Assembly (NCBI GenBank): GCA_003024785.1
Contig: PUQB01000531.1
Location: forward strand, 1 to 64,000
Direction: 5' to 3'
DNA: 64,000 nt
Origin: Selaginella tamariscina
Lineage: Eukaryota; Streptophyta; Lycopodiopsida; Selaginellales; Selaginellaceae
The position numbers and the translations under genes are program-made. This document shows, one piece after another, positions 36,060 through 49,000 of the stretch (the first letter of the stretch is position 1; every line of letters begins with the position of its first letter). Under the pieces are notes generated by a model, which worked only from the letters and a program-made list of their open reading frames with translations, did not search any database and was not told where the DNA came from.

Positions 36060-36510
36060 TCAGATACTAAGGATGTATCCTGCACAAGGAAGGTACAGGA
36101 TTGATCCTAGCTGTCGGAGAGGAAAACGTGAGCGTCCTAGACCTCCAGTCGATCTGCGGATTTGCAACAACGAACCATGGCATGCCCAAAATGATGGGAG
36201 TCGACCGAGTCTTGATCAAGTTGAAGGAAATTGAACAGTTGAATGTGCCATAACTGCAGGAGAGAGGTTCGGTAGCATGGGTAACTGCGCCAGAAGCAAT
36301 CAGACGCCCATCGGCCACCTCTACAGGAACTGCACGCTTCAACTTCACCACCGAAATGCCATGTTGAGTTGCAAAAGTGTCATCCATGAAGCATGCATTT
36401 GCACCAGTGTCTAACAAGGCAAACTCCATGAGCTCTCGATTATTGATGAATGTGTACAGGAAACTTAAGTGATGGAATGGTATGAGCAGCACCAATGGAG
36501 CCTGCACCTA
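36060..36510 (-). pseudogene. A1 protease domain
   Basis: This is a retropepsin-like aspartic protease with the catalytic ALLDTGANACFMDD (about 36380-36430), GRLIASGAVTHA and the second-half ILGMPWFVVANPQIDW. It would cut the Gag-Pol precursor. Between it and the reverse transcriptase (35480-36060) lies a Pro/Ser-rich linker. Confidence 0.85.
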
Positions 36511-37499
36511 CGTCCAACTTCGCGGCTCCTAGACGAAGTGGACATTGGAGTTTTCCGACTGAACTTCAGCTTCAACTTCACGCGTCTTGAAGTTCCTGGC
36601 TTTAATAGGACAATCTGCCACCTTGTGTCCTGCTCCACCACAATACAAGCACAGGTTCTCACTGCGACGACGTTGCTTCTCAGCAGCGGAAAGAGAGCCA
36701 CGCTTGGATTTCTCAACCTCCATAGGAACTACTCCAGAAGGTGGTGCAGGAACATGTACCACAGCTGCAGGATTGGTTTGCAGGAACTGCTGACGGGATC
36801 TTTCCTGACGACGCTCGAACAAACGGTTGTCGCAACGAACAGCTTGTTGCATGATCTCCGCTAATGTTTGGGCATCCGGTAACGTAAGGAGAAGGTCCTT
36901 CACGTCATCCCTCAACCCAAAACGGAAGTGTTCGATCAATGCAGTCTCGTCCCATGGAATGTTCGTGCAAAGTTGCTGAAATTCGGATGCATAGACGGAA
37001 GCTGGTCGGGATCCTTGAGTGAGCTTCCGTAACTTCGTGCATGCAGGGTACTTATCAGGATCTCCAAAACAGGCTTCAAAGGCAGCCACGAAACCTTCAA
37101 AGTCTTCCATCAATGGGTCGTCACGCTCCAGCAAGGGGCAACCCAAGCCCGTGGAGATCCACTTAGTAAGGATGCCAAAAGACCCACCTTTTGAGCATCA
37201 GTCGAGTAGCGCGTGGTTGCATGCGGATCAAGAGCCGGATCTGATTCAGGAAACCTTGGAAATCGGCACGATTGCCACTGAACTTCTCTGGCATGCTAAC
37301 CTTCGGCTCCGAAGAAAAGTTTGATGAAGAGGGAACCACCGATGCCTGAGAGAGCCTGCGCAGCAGCCTTGGAGGATGCATCAGCAGCTGCATGTGCCGC
37401 ATTGGTGGAACCTTGCAGGTCGGTGACCACTTGGCGCAAAGTGGCCAGCTCATGAAGCAACATTTGGTGCTCGCGTTGAAAGTGCTCAAAATCAGCCAT
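36510..37499 (-). pseudogene. A1 gag
   Basis: The structural protein starts MADFEHFQREHQMLLHEL at 37499. It continues with SMPEKFSGNRADFQGFLNQ, FVAAFEACFGDP and a CCHC zinc knuckle, CLYCGGAGHKVADC (about 36620-36660), which would bind the element RNA. The frame changes near 37330 and 37150, so the protein is broken. Confidence 0.85.
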
Positions 37500-37592
37500 G
37501 ATCTAGAAAGAAAAAGGAGGAAAATGAAGGAAAAGAATCAAGGAAAAAAAAGTAGCTGGAAAACGGAGAGTATGAAGCAGTTACTATCAAAC

Positions 37593-38234
37593 TGTCAAGC
37601 CACGATCCAGGAACCAGGAAGAGAAGGATTCCAAGAACAGAAGGCTTGACTCAGGAACAGGACCGAGAGCAGGACAGGAACAGGAACAGGACGGATCGGA
37701 GCAAGACAGGATCAGATAGGATCCGGGAGCAAGACAGGAAGCGCAGGACAGGATCCAGGAACAAGACAGGAACAGGACAGGATCCGGAACAAGACAGGAG
37801 CAGGACAGGATCCAGGAGAGGACAGAAAGGAGCGAGACAGGAGCAGGACAGGAAACAAGACAAGAACAAGACAAGACGATTGATCGTAGTAAGACTGGTG
37901 TTGATAGTAACTGATTGTACAACAATTAGGTCGGAGCTTTTATGCTCACAACTCCAAGAGCTAATCTAGGCATGAGTGCTAAAAGTGGTTGCATGCATGC
38001 AAAGTGACTGCATGCATGCAGAGGCTAAGATGAGTCCACATGTCCCTTATCCTCTAGGCATATCCTGTGGCATATCCTGTAGGAATATCCTGCAACCGTA
38101 TCCTGTGTCCGGAATCCTGTAGGAATATCCTGCAACCATATCCTGTGTCCGGAATCCTGGTAAGAATATCCTGTAAAAAAGTCCTGCAACCCATATTGTA
38201 TCCGGAATCCTATATCCTGTATCGGGTCGTGACA
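37593..38234 (-). repeat. A1 5' LTR
   Basis: It is 29 bases longer than its partner. Differences include an extra ATATCCTGCAACC-type unit near 38100-38150 and changes in the purine minisatellite (37650-37870), so repeat-length variation dominates LTR divergence. On the minus strand the internal region begins GTTTGATAGTAACTGC, not the common TGGTATCAGAGC primer-binding site. Confidence 0.8.
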
Positions 38235-39360
38235 GCAGGGTCCGGATTGGAACACTTCTCAGGCACAACGGGACACCATGGGAACCGACCTGGTTACCTT
38301 ATTAGCCCGCACGCTCAATTGGATGCAGGAGAGCACCGTAACAGTGCCCTTACTTGCGTTCCGTGGAGCAAAGGGGAAAGACGCAGACCAACACGTACAC
38401 AAGTTCGAATAAGTGTTCGAACTTTGGAGTGTAATCGATAATCACAAGAAGCTGAGTGCCTTCGCATGCACTTTGGACAAGAAGGCACACGCATGGTGGA
38501 TGCAATTCCATGAGGCAAACGAAGGAGCTCGCTGGGAAACCACACAAAGGGCATTTTGGATACCTTCCGAGAGGAAAAGAGTGAAGAGGAGGTGATCCAC
38601 AAGCTAACAAGATGTTGCAAAATATGTAATGTCCATGGATCCCACAACAGAGATGATTGTTACCAGCTAACCAGGCTCCTAAGCAGCATGCTACTTCATA
38701 CCGATGCCTAGGTTGTCAGCGATAGGAGGAAGATCACCTAGGGGACCGACGGTATGGGGATCGTGGTGGTGGCCAACCCCGTCGCAGATCGCGGTCAAGA
38801 GACCGCAACTAGAAGTCGCGCTTCTGGAGCAACAACAAAATTGACCGAGGTACGACGACAGAAATAGACGGTTGGAACGCCGAGAGTTGATATGCACGCT
38901 GTGCAGCAAACACCATCCACTGTATCGATGCCTCTGGATCGCAATGCTCAAACCCATGCTAGAAGCACATGTACCAAAAGCGACAGGGTGGTCGAGGACC
39001 AGCCTTGGCCACAGCAACACTAGGTCCCACACCACAGGCCCACCATGTAGAGACGTCACCCCTCGAACTGCAATGCGGGGCAATCACGAGGTCACAAGCC
39101 CAACAGATGAGACAACCAGTTGACTTGGAGGAGGAAGACAATGGGGAGTCTAGTGAGGAGGAAGTGGCAGCCGACCTTGGGAAACTAGGTCAGTGGAGCA
39201 AAGAAGTGCTGAAGTGGAAGCGGTTGCAGAACAGGTGAGACTGGCATAGGGTGCAGAGGCCAGGGGCACAACGGGGATGCACGAGGCCCTCACTGGGAAA
39301 ATGTGAGAAACCCAAGTGTCAGTAACCTTAGGAGAATTGCTACGGTTATCCCCAGGGCTA
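38235..39360 (+). pseudogene. Family C gag with zinc knuckles
   Basis: Broken frames include FELWSVIDNHKKLSAFACTL and AHAWWMQFHEA, typical of Ty3 gag capsids (about 38405-38580). A CCHC knuckle (CKICNVHGSHNRDDC, about 38618-38662) follows, and a second CxxC...H....C cluster (CTLCSKHHPLYRC) lies near 38898. An acidic stretch (LEEEDNGESSEEE) follows near 39126-39165. Stops and frame changes are frequent. Confidence 0.7.
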
Positions 39361-39399
39361 TATGAAGTCCTCACCAGAGAACTGCACGGGCCCACATCA

Positions 39400-39910
39400 T
39401 GACCCTAAGGGTCACAACAACAGCGATAGACTTTGTGGACGATGTACCGGTCATACCCGTCCAAGTGGCAAGCCGCACAGTCCACAACGTGATCATAGAT
39501 GGGGGATCAGGCGTAAATATCATGTCCACAGAACTCCATCAACAACTGGGGATGCCACCCCGGAGCCCTCACCCTTTCTTATACACATGGTGAACCAAGC
39601 CAAGGTGGTCCCTAAGAGCATCATGAGGGAGGTAAGCATCAGGATCCAGAGCATCAAGTTCTTGATAAACGTGGTCGTCCTCGACATGCACGCAAAGGAG
39701 GGTTCGACTTACTCTTGGGCCAGCCGTGGCTCTGGGGCGCAAGGGTACAACACGATTGGGAAAGCAGCGGATTCAATTTCCCGTCGAGGGGGTCATATCC
39801 GTTACGGCGAAACAAGTCCCGGCGCCACCCTCGGAATCCCGACCCCAGGAATACCATCTCCCAGACTGGGAGAGGGGCTGGATAATGAGGAAGAAGCGGC
39901 ATCCTAGCAT
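39400..39910 (+). pseudogene. Family C protease
   Basis: VHNVIIDGGSGVNIMS (about 39478-39530) is the catalytic loop of a retroviral-type aspartic protease in Tat/Athila lineages, where DGGSS or DGGSG replaces DTGA. The frame changes near 39590. Confidence 0.75.
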
Positions 39911-40199
39911 GTTTGTCAGAGCTATTCGTCATAGGAGAGGTGGATCCTTGACAGGAAGTACAAAAGTCGGCCACTACGTACCTAATGACTCGGCTAGAAA
40001 CTAGAGCAGACGCTCCAAAGCTCAAATCCCGAGGCGGCTTGTTTTGTGGAACGAAATGCGGAGTATAGCCCCATCGCCCAGGAAGAGTACCGTAGCAAGC
40101 CGATGTATGGGTGGAACATAACTCCCGAAGCAGCGGTCAAGCAGGTCAACATAGGCAATGACGAAGACCCCTGACTAGTAAATGTTAATGTTCACATCG

Positions 40200-41570
40200 G
40201 AGCACAGCTAGGAGAGTAGATTACTGACTGTCTCCATAGATATAGGGAGGTATTCGCATGGACCTATCACGACCTAAGGGGAGTATCGCCGGAGTTGTGC
40301 CAGCAGTGAATTAAACTAAAACCTAACACTCGACCCAGCCGGCAACAACGCTACCGCATCAACCCAAACTACGCCCAAAAAGCCAAATAGGAGATCGACA
40401 AGTGGCTCAAAGCGGACTTTGTCTACCCCATCGAGAACCCGGAATGGCTATCACCAATTGTGATCATATCAAAGAAGGATGGTCGACTGAGGATCTGCAT
40501 AGATTACCAACGGTTGAATGCCGCCACGGAGAAGGACCCATTCCCTATCCCATTCATAGAGGCCATCCTAGAAGACGTAGCAGGCCACGAGATTTACTCG
40601 TTCATGGACAGCTTTAGTGGATACAACCAGGTGATGATCGCAGCGGACAACCAAGCCAAATTGCATTCATCACGGACTGGGGTGCTTACGCCTTCAGAGT
40701 TATGCTGTTTGGACTTTGCAACGCTCCAGCCACGTTTCAAAGGTTGGTCCAACAGGTATTCCTGGACAACCTCACAGATTTTGTCCAAGCATTCCTGGAC
40801 ACTTCACAGCTTATAGACCAGCGGAAGACCATGTGACATGCTTGGAATGGGTTTCTGGCACTACTAGGAATATGGAATATCTCTTAATCCCTCAAAGTGC
40901 GTATTTGGCATGACCGCGGAAAAGTTGCTAGGGCACATCATTTCCAAGGAAGGCATCATGGTGGACCCAGTTCAATACGAGCACTGGCCGAAATGCCTCC
41001 TCCATAGAACGTCATGGAACTCTGAAGATTCCTGGGGAAAGCAGGGTTCTACCGCAAGTTTTATTCGGAAGTATGCTGATAGGGCCTAACCAATGATGGA
41101 ATTACTCACCAAGGAAGCTCCATATGAATGGACCGCCCACTGATAGGCAGCCTTTGAAGACATAAAGCGCAAGCTGGTGGAAGCGCCCATCCTCATTCCA
41201 CTGGATTGGAACCGACAATTCCACCTGCAGACGGATGGCTCAAGCATAGCGGTGGGTGCGGGAGGACAACGAGAGGATGCTTTGACCCATAACATACGGA
41301 AGTCGACTCATGACGCTGGCCGAACGCAACTACTCGATGACTGACAAAGAATGCTGGCAGTCATTTACGGGGTATCCAAGTTTCACCACTACCTTCTAGG
41401 TAACTACTTCATATGATCGTAGATCACCACGCTCTGTGTACCTCGTGAACAAACCACAGCTCACCGGGAGGTCGGCGCAGTAGATACTCCTCTTGCAAGA
41501 GTTCAAGTTTACCGTAGTCCATAAGGTAGGTAAACTGCACGTATCACCAGACCTTCTCTCCGAATAATGA
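40200..41570 (+). pseudogene. Family C reverse transcriptase and RNase H
   Basis: Reverse-transcriptase motifs: FAWTYHDLRGVSPEL, NPEWLSPIVIISKKDGRLRI, CIDYQRLNAATEKDPFP, YSFMDSFSGYNQVMIA. The YxDD box (about 40780) reads FVQAFLD followed by a frame change, so the second catalytic Asp is lost. RNase H shows HLQTDGSSIAVGAGG (about 41222-41265). In-frame stops occur throughout. Confidence 0.78.
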
Positions 41571-41779
41571 GTGGTGAACCAACGGAAAGCCGCTGATTTG
41601 CTCGACATACCAGACGCTGACCTTTTTTGGGACAACTGTTGACCAAGGCACATTACCACAAACAACCAAACCAAGGATTGGCCCAGACGTCCCAAAGTGG
41701 CAATGACCGATACGACACTACCTCATTAGCGGGTTAAACGGCCTCTCCGGCACATCGGTAACACATCGACAGAGCCTGG

Positions 41780-42900
41780 CCTGGAGGTGCTTACCGTTCC
41801 AGTTGATCGGGGATCAACTATACAAGCGAGGGAGGGATCACATACTCCGGAGATGCCCACTGACATGGGAAATTCCCGAGATTGTCGAGGCAGCTCACGC
41901 AGGACCAGGGACAAGACACTTCGGAGGAGACAAAACGGCCAGGAAGATCCTACAAACCAGACTTTGGTGGCCAACAATCTTCTGGGACGCCACCAAGGTA
42001 GCAAGGAGCTGTACCGATTGTCAATGAATAGGCAAACCCACGGCAGGCCAAGGCATGGAGTACCACCCCTCGGCAGGAATGGTGGCATTTGAGAAGTGGG
42101 GCCTGGACTTTGTAGGACCTATCAACCCGAGGGCCCACACGACACACTCCAGGTACATCGTAGTGGCAACAAACTATGCCACAAAATGGGTAGAAGCGAA
42201 GGCACTCAAGGACAACGAGGTTCATCTATACAAACATTCTGACACAGTTCAGATGCCCACTGGAGCTGGTGTCAGACTAGGGGAGCCACTTCATCAACGA
42301 GACGGTCCAAGAATTGGTCAACGCATTTGTCATTAAGCACCGCACATCAATAGCCTACTATCCACAGAGGAATGGACAGGCCGAGTCCACAAACAAGGTG
42401 CTGGTCACCATCTTGAGGAAGCTCTGCCACAGGGAACCCAGGCGTTGGGAAAAAATGCTACCATCAGTGTTATGGGCGTACTGGACAACGTTCAAAATCG
42501 CAACAGGAACAACACCCTTCCAGCTAGCCTATGGTCTAGAGGCCATCATGCCATGGGAGTTCACCATACCCAGCTTACGGACGAGCCTGGACCACAGGAT
42601 CACGGACGAACCAGCGGCTGCGCAGAAAAGACTGGAACAGCTGGAACAATTGAACGAAGTACGATTTCTAGCACAGTTGACGAGAGAAAACCGACAACAG
42701 TAGACCAAACAAGCTAGAGACAGGAAAAAGAAACTCCGAGAATATAAACCAGGACAGTGGGTATGGTGGTTGAAGAAACCACAGGCACTCCAGAAAGGCA
42801 AATTCCGGCCAGGATGGAAAGGACCATATGAGGTGCTAAAAACCTTCGACAATGGCACGATTCTCCTGGGGCCAATGGGTAACCGTTACAACAAAGGTTA
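41780..42900 (+). pseudogene. Family C integrase
   Basis: The HHCC finger ends in RLWWPTIFWDATKVARSCTDC (about 41955-42025). The catalytic core has [12 protein letters not shown] (D), a degraded [10 protein letters not shown] (second D) and YYPQRNGQAESTNK (E) at about 42355-42400. A C-terminal KFRPGWKGPYEVL block follows near 42800. Stops at about 42027 and 42275 break the frame. Confidence 0.8.
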
Positions 42901-43279
42901 ACAGCAACCATCTCAAGCCATATTCACCCAACAAGAACCTTGCTTGGGGGAAACAAGAGAGAGAGGTAAACCCTACGGGCCTTCGGGGCGAAGGCACGGC
43001 CGGAGTAGCGGCGTTAAGAACCGGGGAAGGGGTACTCAATGGGAGAGCGGGGACCCATCCCACACGAGTGGCCAGCTCACAGGGTCACATGGTTCACGAG
43101 GGTGGACCACACGCGTGAGCACGTAAAACAAGGCAATAATGGCAGGAGGCACCATTAATGCCTTGATTATGGTGCGTGGAAGGACGCGCCGGGCGTATCC
43201 AGCGAGGTAGGCCGCCACATAGGCACCATCTTCGAAAAGACAACAAGGGGTGAGCCAGGGCACGCCACTTTTCACAGGA

Positions 43280-45240
43280 AAGATCGATCATTCCCCAGCA
43301 GCAAAGATGATGGAGTGGACCACGCAGAACAAGCCGGTGACCATCCAACACGCCCGGGTGCAGTACGAAGGCCAGGATAGGATCGTGGCGCTCATGGCCT
43401 CCAGGTTCTCTAGATTTTAGGAGTTGATCAGCAAACCTAACGTGCGGAGGGTGCGGAAGCAGATGTGATTGCTTGGACTTTTTGATGCCCCATAGGGAGA
43501 AGTGGAGAAGCTCGGATTCGCAGCATAGGCCAGCCATTTCATCCAAACTGTACAGTTGGAGATGGGGAAAACCAAGCGAGAGGAGCTGCGATTCAAATTA
43601 GGCAGCTCTGTGAGCTTCTGCATCGATCTCAACGAGCTGGCCGCAATGTTCTGTCTACCGGAAATGGCACACTTCTGGACAGCCTGGGAACTCAAACGCC
43701 AGTGGTTCCCCACCAACCGGGATGAAATCGCAATGTCCCAACTCTCCATACAGGAAGGGGATGGCGTGGACGAGTTCCTGGCGCTTATGGTGTTTATGTT
43801 CACCGAAAGAACAGAGAGGCGGGTTGCCACGCGACTTGCGAGCGCCCTTTGCAGCGCCTGAGAAGGAGTCGCAATGGACTGGGCGGACTGCCTTAGGCAT
43901 TACATGATACCAACCCTGACCCGCGGCATCAACGGGATCCGGACAAAGGTTCACGATGGCGGGCCACCTCAACGTGATGATCGCATGGATCGTCAGTCGA
44001 AGCCCGACTCCCCTACTGGAGCAGTTCTACTTAAACACCATTGGGGAATCGGGGGTAGGAGAACAGGCGGGCCCCAGCCAAACCGAAGAAGGGAAACAGC
44101 CGGACACCCCGGAGTCTTTGTGGAAACGTGCGAGAGAAGACTCCCCTGCGGAGCAAGCCAGGGGAAGAGGACCGCAGGGAAAGGATCGAAGGGCCTCCAC
44201 CACGGTGTCCACACCGGTAGTTCCCGGAGTAGAGGCCCCACCAATCCAAGGCCTGCGGAACACGGGGGAGTGTTCCACCGGCCCCTCGCATGCCAACGAA
44301 GTGAAGCAGCGAAGACACAGGGAACATGCTGAAGGGGACGTACAAATACTTCAACGCGAAGGGGCTATGGACCTCTACAGTACATATGGATTTGTCCAGG
44401 CCTTCGGTCAAATTCGGAAGTCTGTAGCGGTGTACAATGGGTTGGATCTCCCAGGGGTTACCGCGGAGCACAACACAATAATACAGGAGCTCACGGACAA
44501 CTATTGAACCGCTCAAAAGGAGACCCGGGAGTACTTGGACCAGCTTATCAAGGGAGTCCACCTTTGGGACATCGTGGAAGCCGGGAGGAAGCAAGAAGAG
44601 GAGACGTGTCAATAGTTAACCGACAACTTGGATCAGCTACAAATCAAGTATGACCACATCCAAAAGCTCCATGACCAACTAGGACAAGAGTTTGAGCAGG
44701 TCACGGAGAAGAAGGAGCGACAGGTTTTTGAGCTTGGATCCACACTTGAGCAGAACAAAGCAGAGTGCAGCCGGGTTCACCAAGAGCTGGCCACGGCCAA
44801 AGAAGAGCTGCATCGAGCCACTAGCCAGCTCGAAATCATCCTCGCATCTTCCTCTGAGAGACCCACGCCCGAGTCATATGGAGCTTTGGTAACCGTCTTC
44901 CCACTTGCGGAGTGCCAACCAGTCAAAGACTCGGCACGGACCATCAGGGAGCTATAGGTACACACCCAGCTACAGGCCCAACTCCTCGCGGCAAGGGAAT
45001 AGGAGCTGCAACACTCGTGAGAACGGGCGTAGGACCTGGAGGGTCAGCTCAAGCAGGTTCGAGAGCAACAGGCAAGGTCCGAGGCAAAGCTTCGAAGGGT
45101 GATCGTGCTACGGGAGGCGACCATCACCACACTAAAGACCACGCTAGTTCCAACAGAGAACAAAATTGTCATGTACCGGGAGCTCCAAGGGGCAGATGTC
45201 TAGAGCACATGGCCCGAGGACGTGCCAACAAATAAGTCCG
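43280..45240 (+). pseudogene. Family C 3' extra open-frame region with coiled coil
   Basis: Downstream of integrase, in the sense direction, lie broken frames that belong to no standard retrotransposon domain. 43556-43861 contains LNELAAMFCLPEMAHFW. 43956-44507 is a 183-codon frame rich in G, P and E. 44628-44957 is a strong heptad-rich coiled coil (LQIKYDHIQKLHDQLGQEFE, HQELATAKEELHRATSQL). Athila/Tat relatives often carry an extra 3' gene, sometimes called env-like, but I see no signal peptide or membrane segment. A diverged minus-strand copy lies at 63290-64000. Confidence 0.55.
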
Positions 45241-45246
45241 GGCATC

Positions 45247-45413
45247 TGGTTGACAGTGGTCCAACACCGTCACATGGCCAGTCGGCGCGGATGCCGAGAG
45301 CGATGGGACGAAGTGCCGAATAAAGGAGATACCTCATGTACGAACTAATAGCGACCGATGTCAGGCGGCGGCGTAACCAGGCGTAGATCCGATCGTCCGG
45401 ACCAACTACCCAA
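45247..45413 (+). repeat. Family C 3' LTR, first part
   Basis: It starts TGGTTGACAGTGG and matches 29903 onward (GCCAGTCGGCGCGG, GTAGATCCGATCGT). It is interrupted after GACCAACTACCCA by chromovirus A2 and resumes at 51393 with CAGGGTACGTAGGACA. The uninterrupted 5' LTR reads CTACCCAGGGTACGTAGG at the same point. Confidence 0.8.
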
Positions 45414-46011
45414 TGTCAAGCCACAATCCAAGAACCAGGAAGACAGCAGGATTTCAAGAACAAGAAGGCTTTGACTTAGGAGCAAGACAGAGAATAGGAT
45501 AGGAACTAGGAACTCAGGAACAAGACCAGGCGCAAGACAAGATCCAAGAGCCAGACAGGAATAGGATAGGATCCGGGAGCAAGACAGGAAGGTGCAGGAT
45601 AGAATCCAAGAACAAAACAGGAACAGGACAGGATCCAGGAGTAAGACAGGAGCAAGACAAAGAGAGAACAAGAAGCAAGGAGCAAAACAAGAACAAGACA
45701 AGACAAGATTGATCGTAGTAAGACTGGTGTTGATAGTAACTGATTGTACAACAATTAGGTCGGAGCTTTTATGCTCACAACTCCAAGAGCTAATCTAGGC
45801 ATGAGTGCTAAAAGTGGTTGCATGCATGCAAAGTGACTGCATGCATGCAGAGGCTAAGATGAGTCCACATGTCCTTTATCCTCTAGGCATATCCTGTGGC
45901 ATATCCTATAGGAATATCCTACACCGTATCCTGTATCCAGAATCCCTGTAGGAAAATCCTGCAACCCATATCCTGTATCCGGAATCCTGTATCCTGTATC
46001 GGGTCGTGACA
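45414..46011 (-). repeat. A2 3' LTR
   Basis: TGTCAAGCCAC...GGGTCGTGACA, with the purine-rich AGGACAGGATCC-type minisatellite (about 45480-45710) and a shorter ATATCCTGTAGG repeat block than A1. Confidence 0.8.
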
Positions 46012-49000
46012 GCACCTCCTCCTTAAAGACGAGTTCCACGAGTTTGGGACCTGGTTTAGCAGGATAATGCCGATGGAAGGCAGCAACTTTGGAAGAATCA
46101 TGGAGTAAGTTGGATGCAGGTTCCCAAGTGCGATCAGTAGGCAAATAACCTTTCCAATCCACCAAGTATTGGAGTTGGCGGCGATGAAGACGAGAATCAA
46201 GGATGGCTGCAACTTCGTACTCAGGTTCAGTGTCAATGACCACAGGAGGGGAGGAGAAGAAGCATGACCGGGAAGAGAAGAAGGATGATACGGCTCCAAC
46301 AAGGAAGTGTGAAACACAGGATGAAGTTTCATTGTAGATGGTAACTCGAGTTGGAAAGTTATAGGATTGACCTCCGCCACAATCCTGTAAGGGCCCAATC
46401 GTTGAAAATTCAACTTAGAAGAAGGCCTGTTGGTGCGAATATGTCGACGAAGAAGCCACACGACATCACCAATCTTGTATGCAGGTGTCGGATGACAGTG
46501 AGCAAAGAAAGGTGTCTGTCCTGTAGATGCGTGAAGGGAGTTGTTATAGGCAAATTCCGCCATTGGAAGAAGGTCCAACCAGTTGTCCTGCTGGTAACTA
46601 ATGAAGCAACGAAGATACTGTTTCCAAGGTCTGAATTGTGCATTCGGACTGCCCATCAGTTTGCAGATGATATCCTGAAGAAAGATCCGCTTTAACCTGT
46701 AGACTCCGAAGAAGCTCTCGCCAAAACTTGGACATGAATTGTGGACCTCGATCGAAAACAATGCTCTCAGGAAGACCATGATGTCGGAACACTTCACGGA
46801 TCACCAACTCAGCAGTTGTCTGACCTGTACCTGTCTGTTGCAAGGTAGGAAATGAGCCTGCTTAGTGAAACGGTCAACCACCACAAGAACTGCATCGAAT
46901 CCACAAGAAGGAGGAAGATCTATGAGTAAATCCATAAAAATGGATCTCCAAGGAGCAGAAGGAACAGGAAGAGGATGAAGAAGACCAGAGGGTGCATGAT
47001 GAGCATCTTCGACCTGTTACAAGTGTCACAGCTCCGTACAAACCTTTCCACAAAACCTCGCAACCCAGGCCATCAATAGTTGCGAGTCACCAATTCCACT
47101 ATCTTGGCCACACCAAAATGTCCTATAGCCGGGGTATCATGACAATCCTGTACCACACGAGTCCTGGAAATACCAACAGGAACGTACAGGAGACCTTCCG
47201 GTACAGGAGTCCATCCTGTATGGCGAACAATTTGTAGTCTGAACGGGAACTGGAGGAAGAGGAACTTGCAATGTCAGGATGAATGTGTGAGAACACATTC
47301 TTTGCCAAGTCGTCTGTAGCCAACTGCGAACGGATGTCCTGTAGGAGTGTTGAATTTGATGAAGCCTAATGAACCTGTAGTGCCGCAAGCCGGAAATGAT
47401 CAGGATCCAACAACACTTGTCTTTGACAGTCATATGCAGGATCGCCTGGGATCGGTGCAAGGTAAGAGCGCCTAGACAATGCGTCCGCCGTGCCATTCCA
47501 AAAACCAGGCCTGTAGATGATGACGAAATCAAAACATGATAGGAACTCCGCCCGCCTAGCCTGTCGCCGACTGAGAACTCGAGCCGTTTAGAAATACTCC
47601 AGGTTCTTGTGATTCGTAAGAACTTGTACAGGATGCGCAGCACCTTCCAGGAAATGTCGCCACTCGAACAAATTCACAATGGCCTTAAGTTCCTTGTCAT
47701 GAATCTCGTAATTGATCTCCGCCGAAAGGAACTTAGAGAGTGAAAAGCTACAGGATGAAGCAACTTGTCTTCTCCAACTTGTGATAGGACAGATCCTACT
47801 GCAAAATCCGAGGCATCTGCTTCAACGAAAAAAGGACAAGAAGGGTCAGGATGTACTAAAATGGAGCTGTCGTGAAGGCATCCTTGAGTGTGGTGAATGC
47901 ATGTTCCGCCTTGTCGGACCAAGAGAAAACCCCTGTGCGCTTGGTGAGTTCCGTGAGTGGAAGTACACGCTTGGAGAAATCCTGTATGAACCGCCTGTAG
48001 AAGTTTGCAAAGCCAAGGAAACATTGTACATCTCATACAGACTTGGGCCTCTCCCACTCCACGATGGTCATCACCTTGTGCATGTCCATGGAAACGCCAA
48101 TAGGAGAGACGATGTAGCCAAGAACTCCACAGAATCCCTGTCGAAGAAACACTTCTCCAACTTCGCATACAGGCCATGCTCGCGAAGCCGCTGTAGAACT
48201 AATCGTACGTGCTTGTCATGTGCCGCCTGGTCCTTGGAGAAAATCAAAATCGTCGAAGTAGATCACCACAAACTAGTCCAAAAAGTCACGAAAGATGTTG
48301 TTCACCATGTGTTGGAACACGGTTGGGGCATTGGTAAGGCCGAAAGGCATCACCGTGTACTCGAAGTGTCCATACCTTGTACGAAAGGCAGTCTTCCACT
48401 CATCGCCTGGACAAATCCGTACAAGGTTGTAGGCCCCTCGTAAGTCGATCTTCATGAACACCTTTGCTCCTCGCAGCCAATGAGAAGTTCCGGGATTAAA
48501 GCAACGGGTACCGATTCCGAATGGTGACTTCATTCAAACCCCTGTAGTCCACAACCAAACGTAAACTCCCATCCTTCTTCTTGATAAAGAAGATAGGCGC
48601 TTCTGCAGGGGACTTTAAGTGACGAATGAAGCCGGATGCCAAGTTGTCCTCGATGTACTGACGAAGAACCTCCAACTCTGTGGTGACAAAGCATAAATCG
48701 GTCCGAACGGTGGAGTCTTTCCTTCTGCAAGATCAATCAGACAGTCGTAGGACCTGTGAACAGGAAGAACTACAGCCTTGTGCTTATCAAAAAACGTCCT
48801 TAAAGGCGTGATACTTGGATGGTAGGGAAGGAGGAAAGGAGAAGGAGATTGAAAAACAGAAGAATCGGATACAAGAAAGGTAAAAGAGGACGTAGGAGTT
48901 ACTTGAAAGGCAAAAAGGTGGAAAGGAGCAGGATTAGTGGCGAGTTCATGTATAGTAGTGCTAAGAACTCGGAGAGGAGAAGGAGGGAGCTGTGACTAAA

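Larger units (their letters stand above)
31935..38234 (-). mobile_element. Chromovirus A1, full-length with two LTRs
   Basis: This 6.3-kb element has LTRs at 31935-32547 and 37593-38234 (TGTCA...TGACA on either strand). Internal genes on the minus strand are in order gag, protease, reverse transcriptase, RNase H, integrase, chromodomain. The purine tract GGGAGGAGGTGC adjoins the 3' LTR. It lies inside family C. Flanking bases GCGGA and GCAGG do not form a clean target duplication. Frame changes in gag and pol make it non-autonomous, but it is the best preserved chromovirus of the four. Confidence 0.85.

Noticed and set aside
31930..38239. Target duplication for chromovirus A1
   Set aside because: Flanks GCGGA and GCAGG share only part of their bases. 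The nesting is supported by family C continuity instead.
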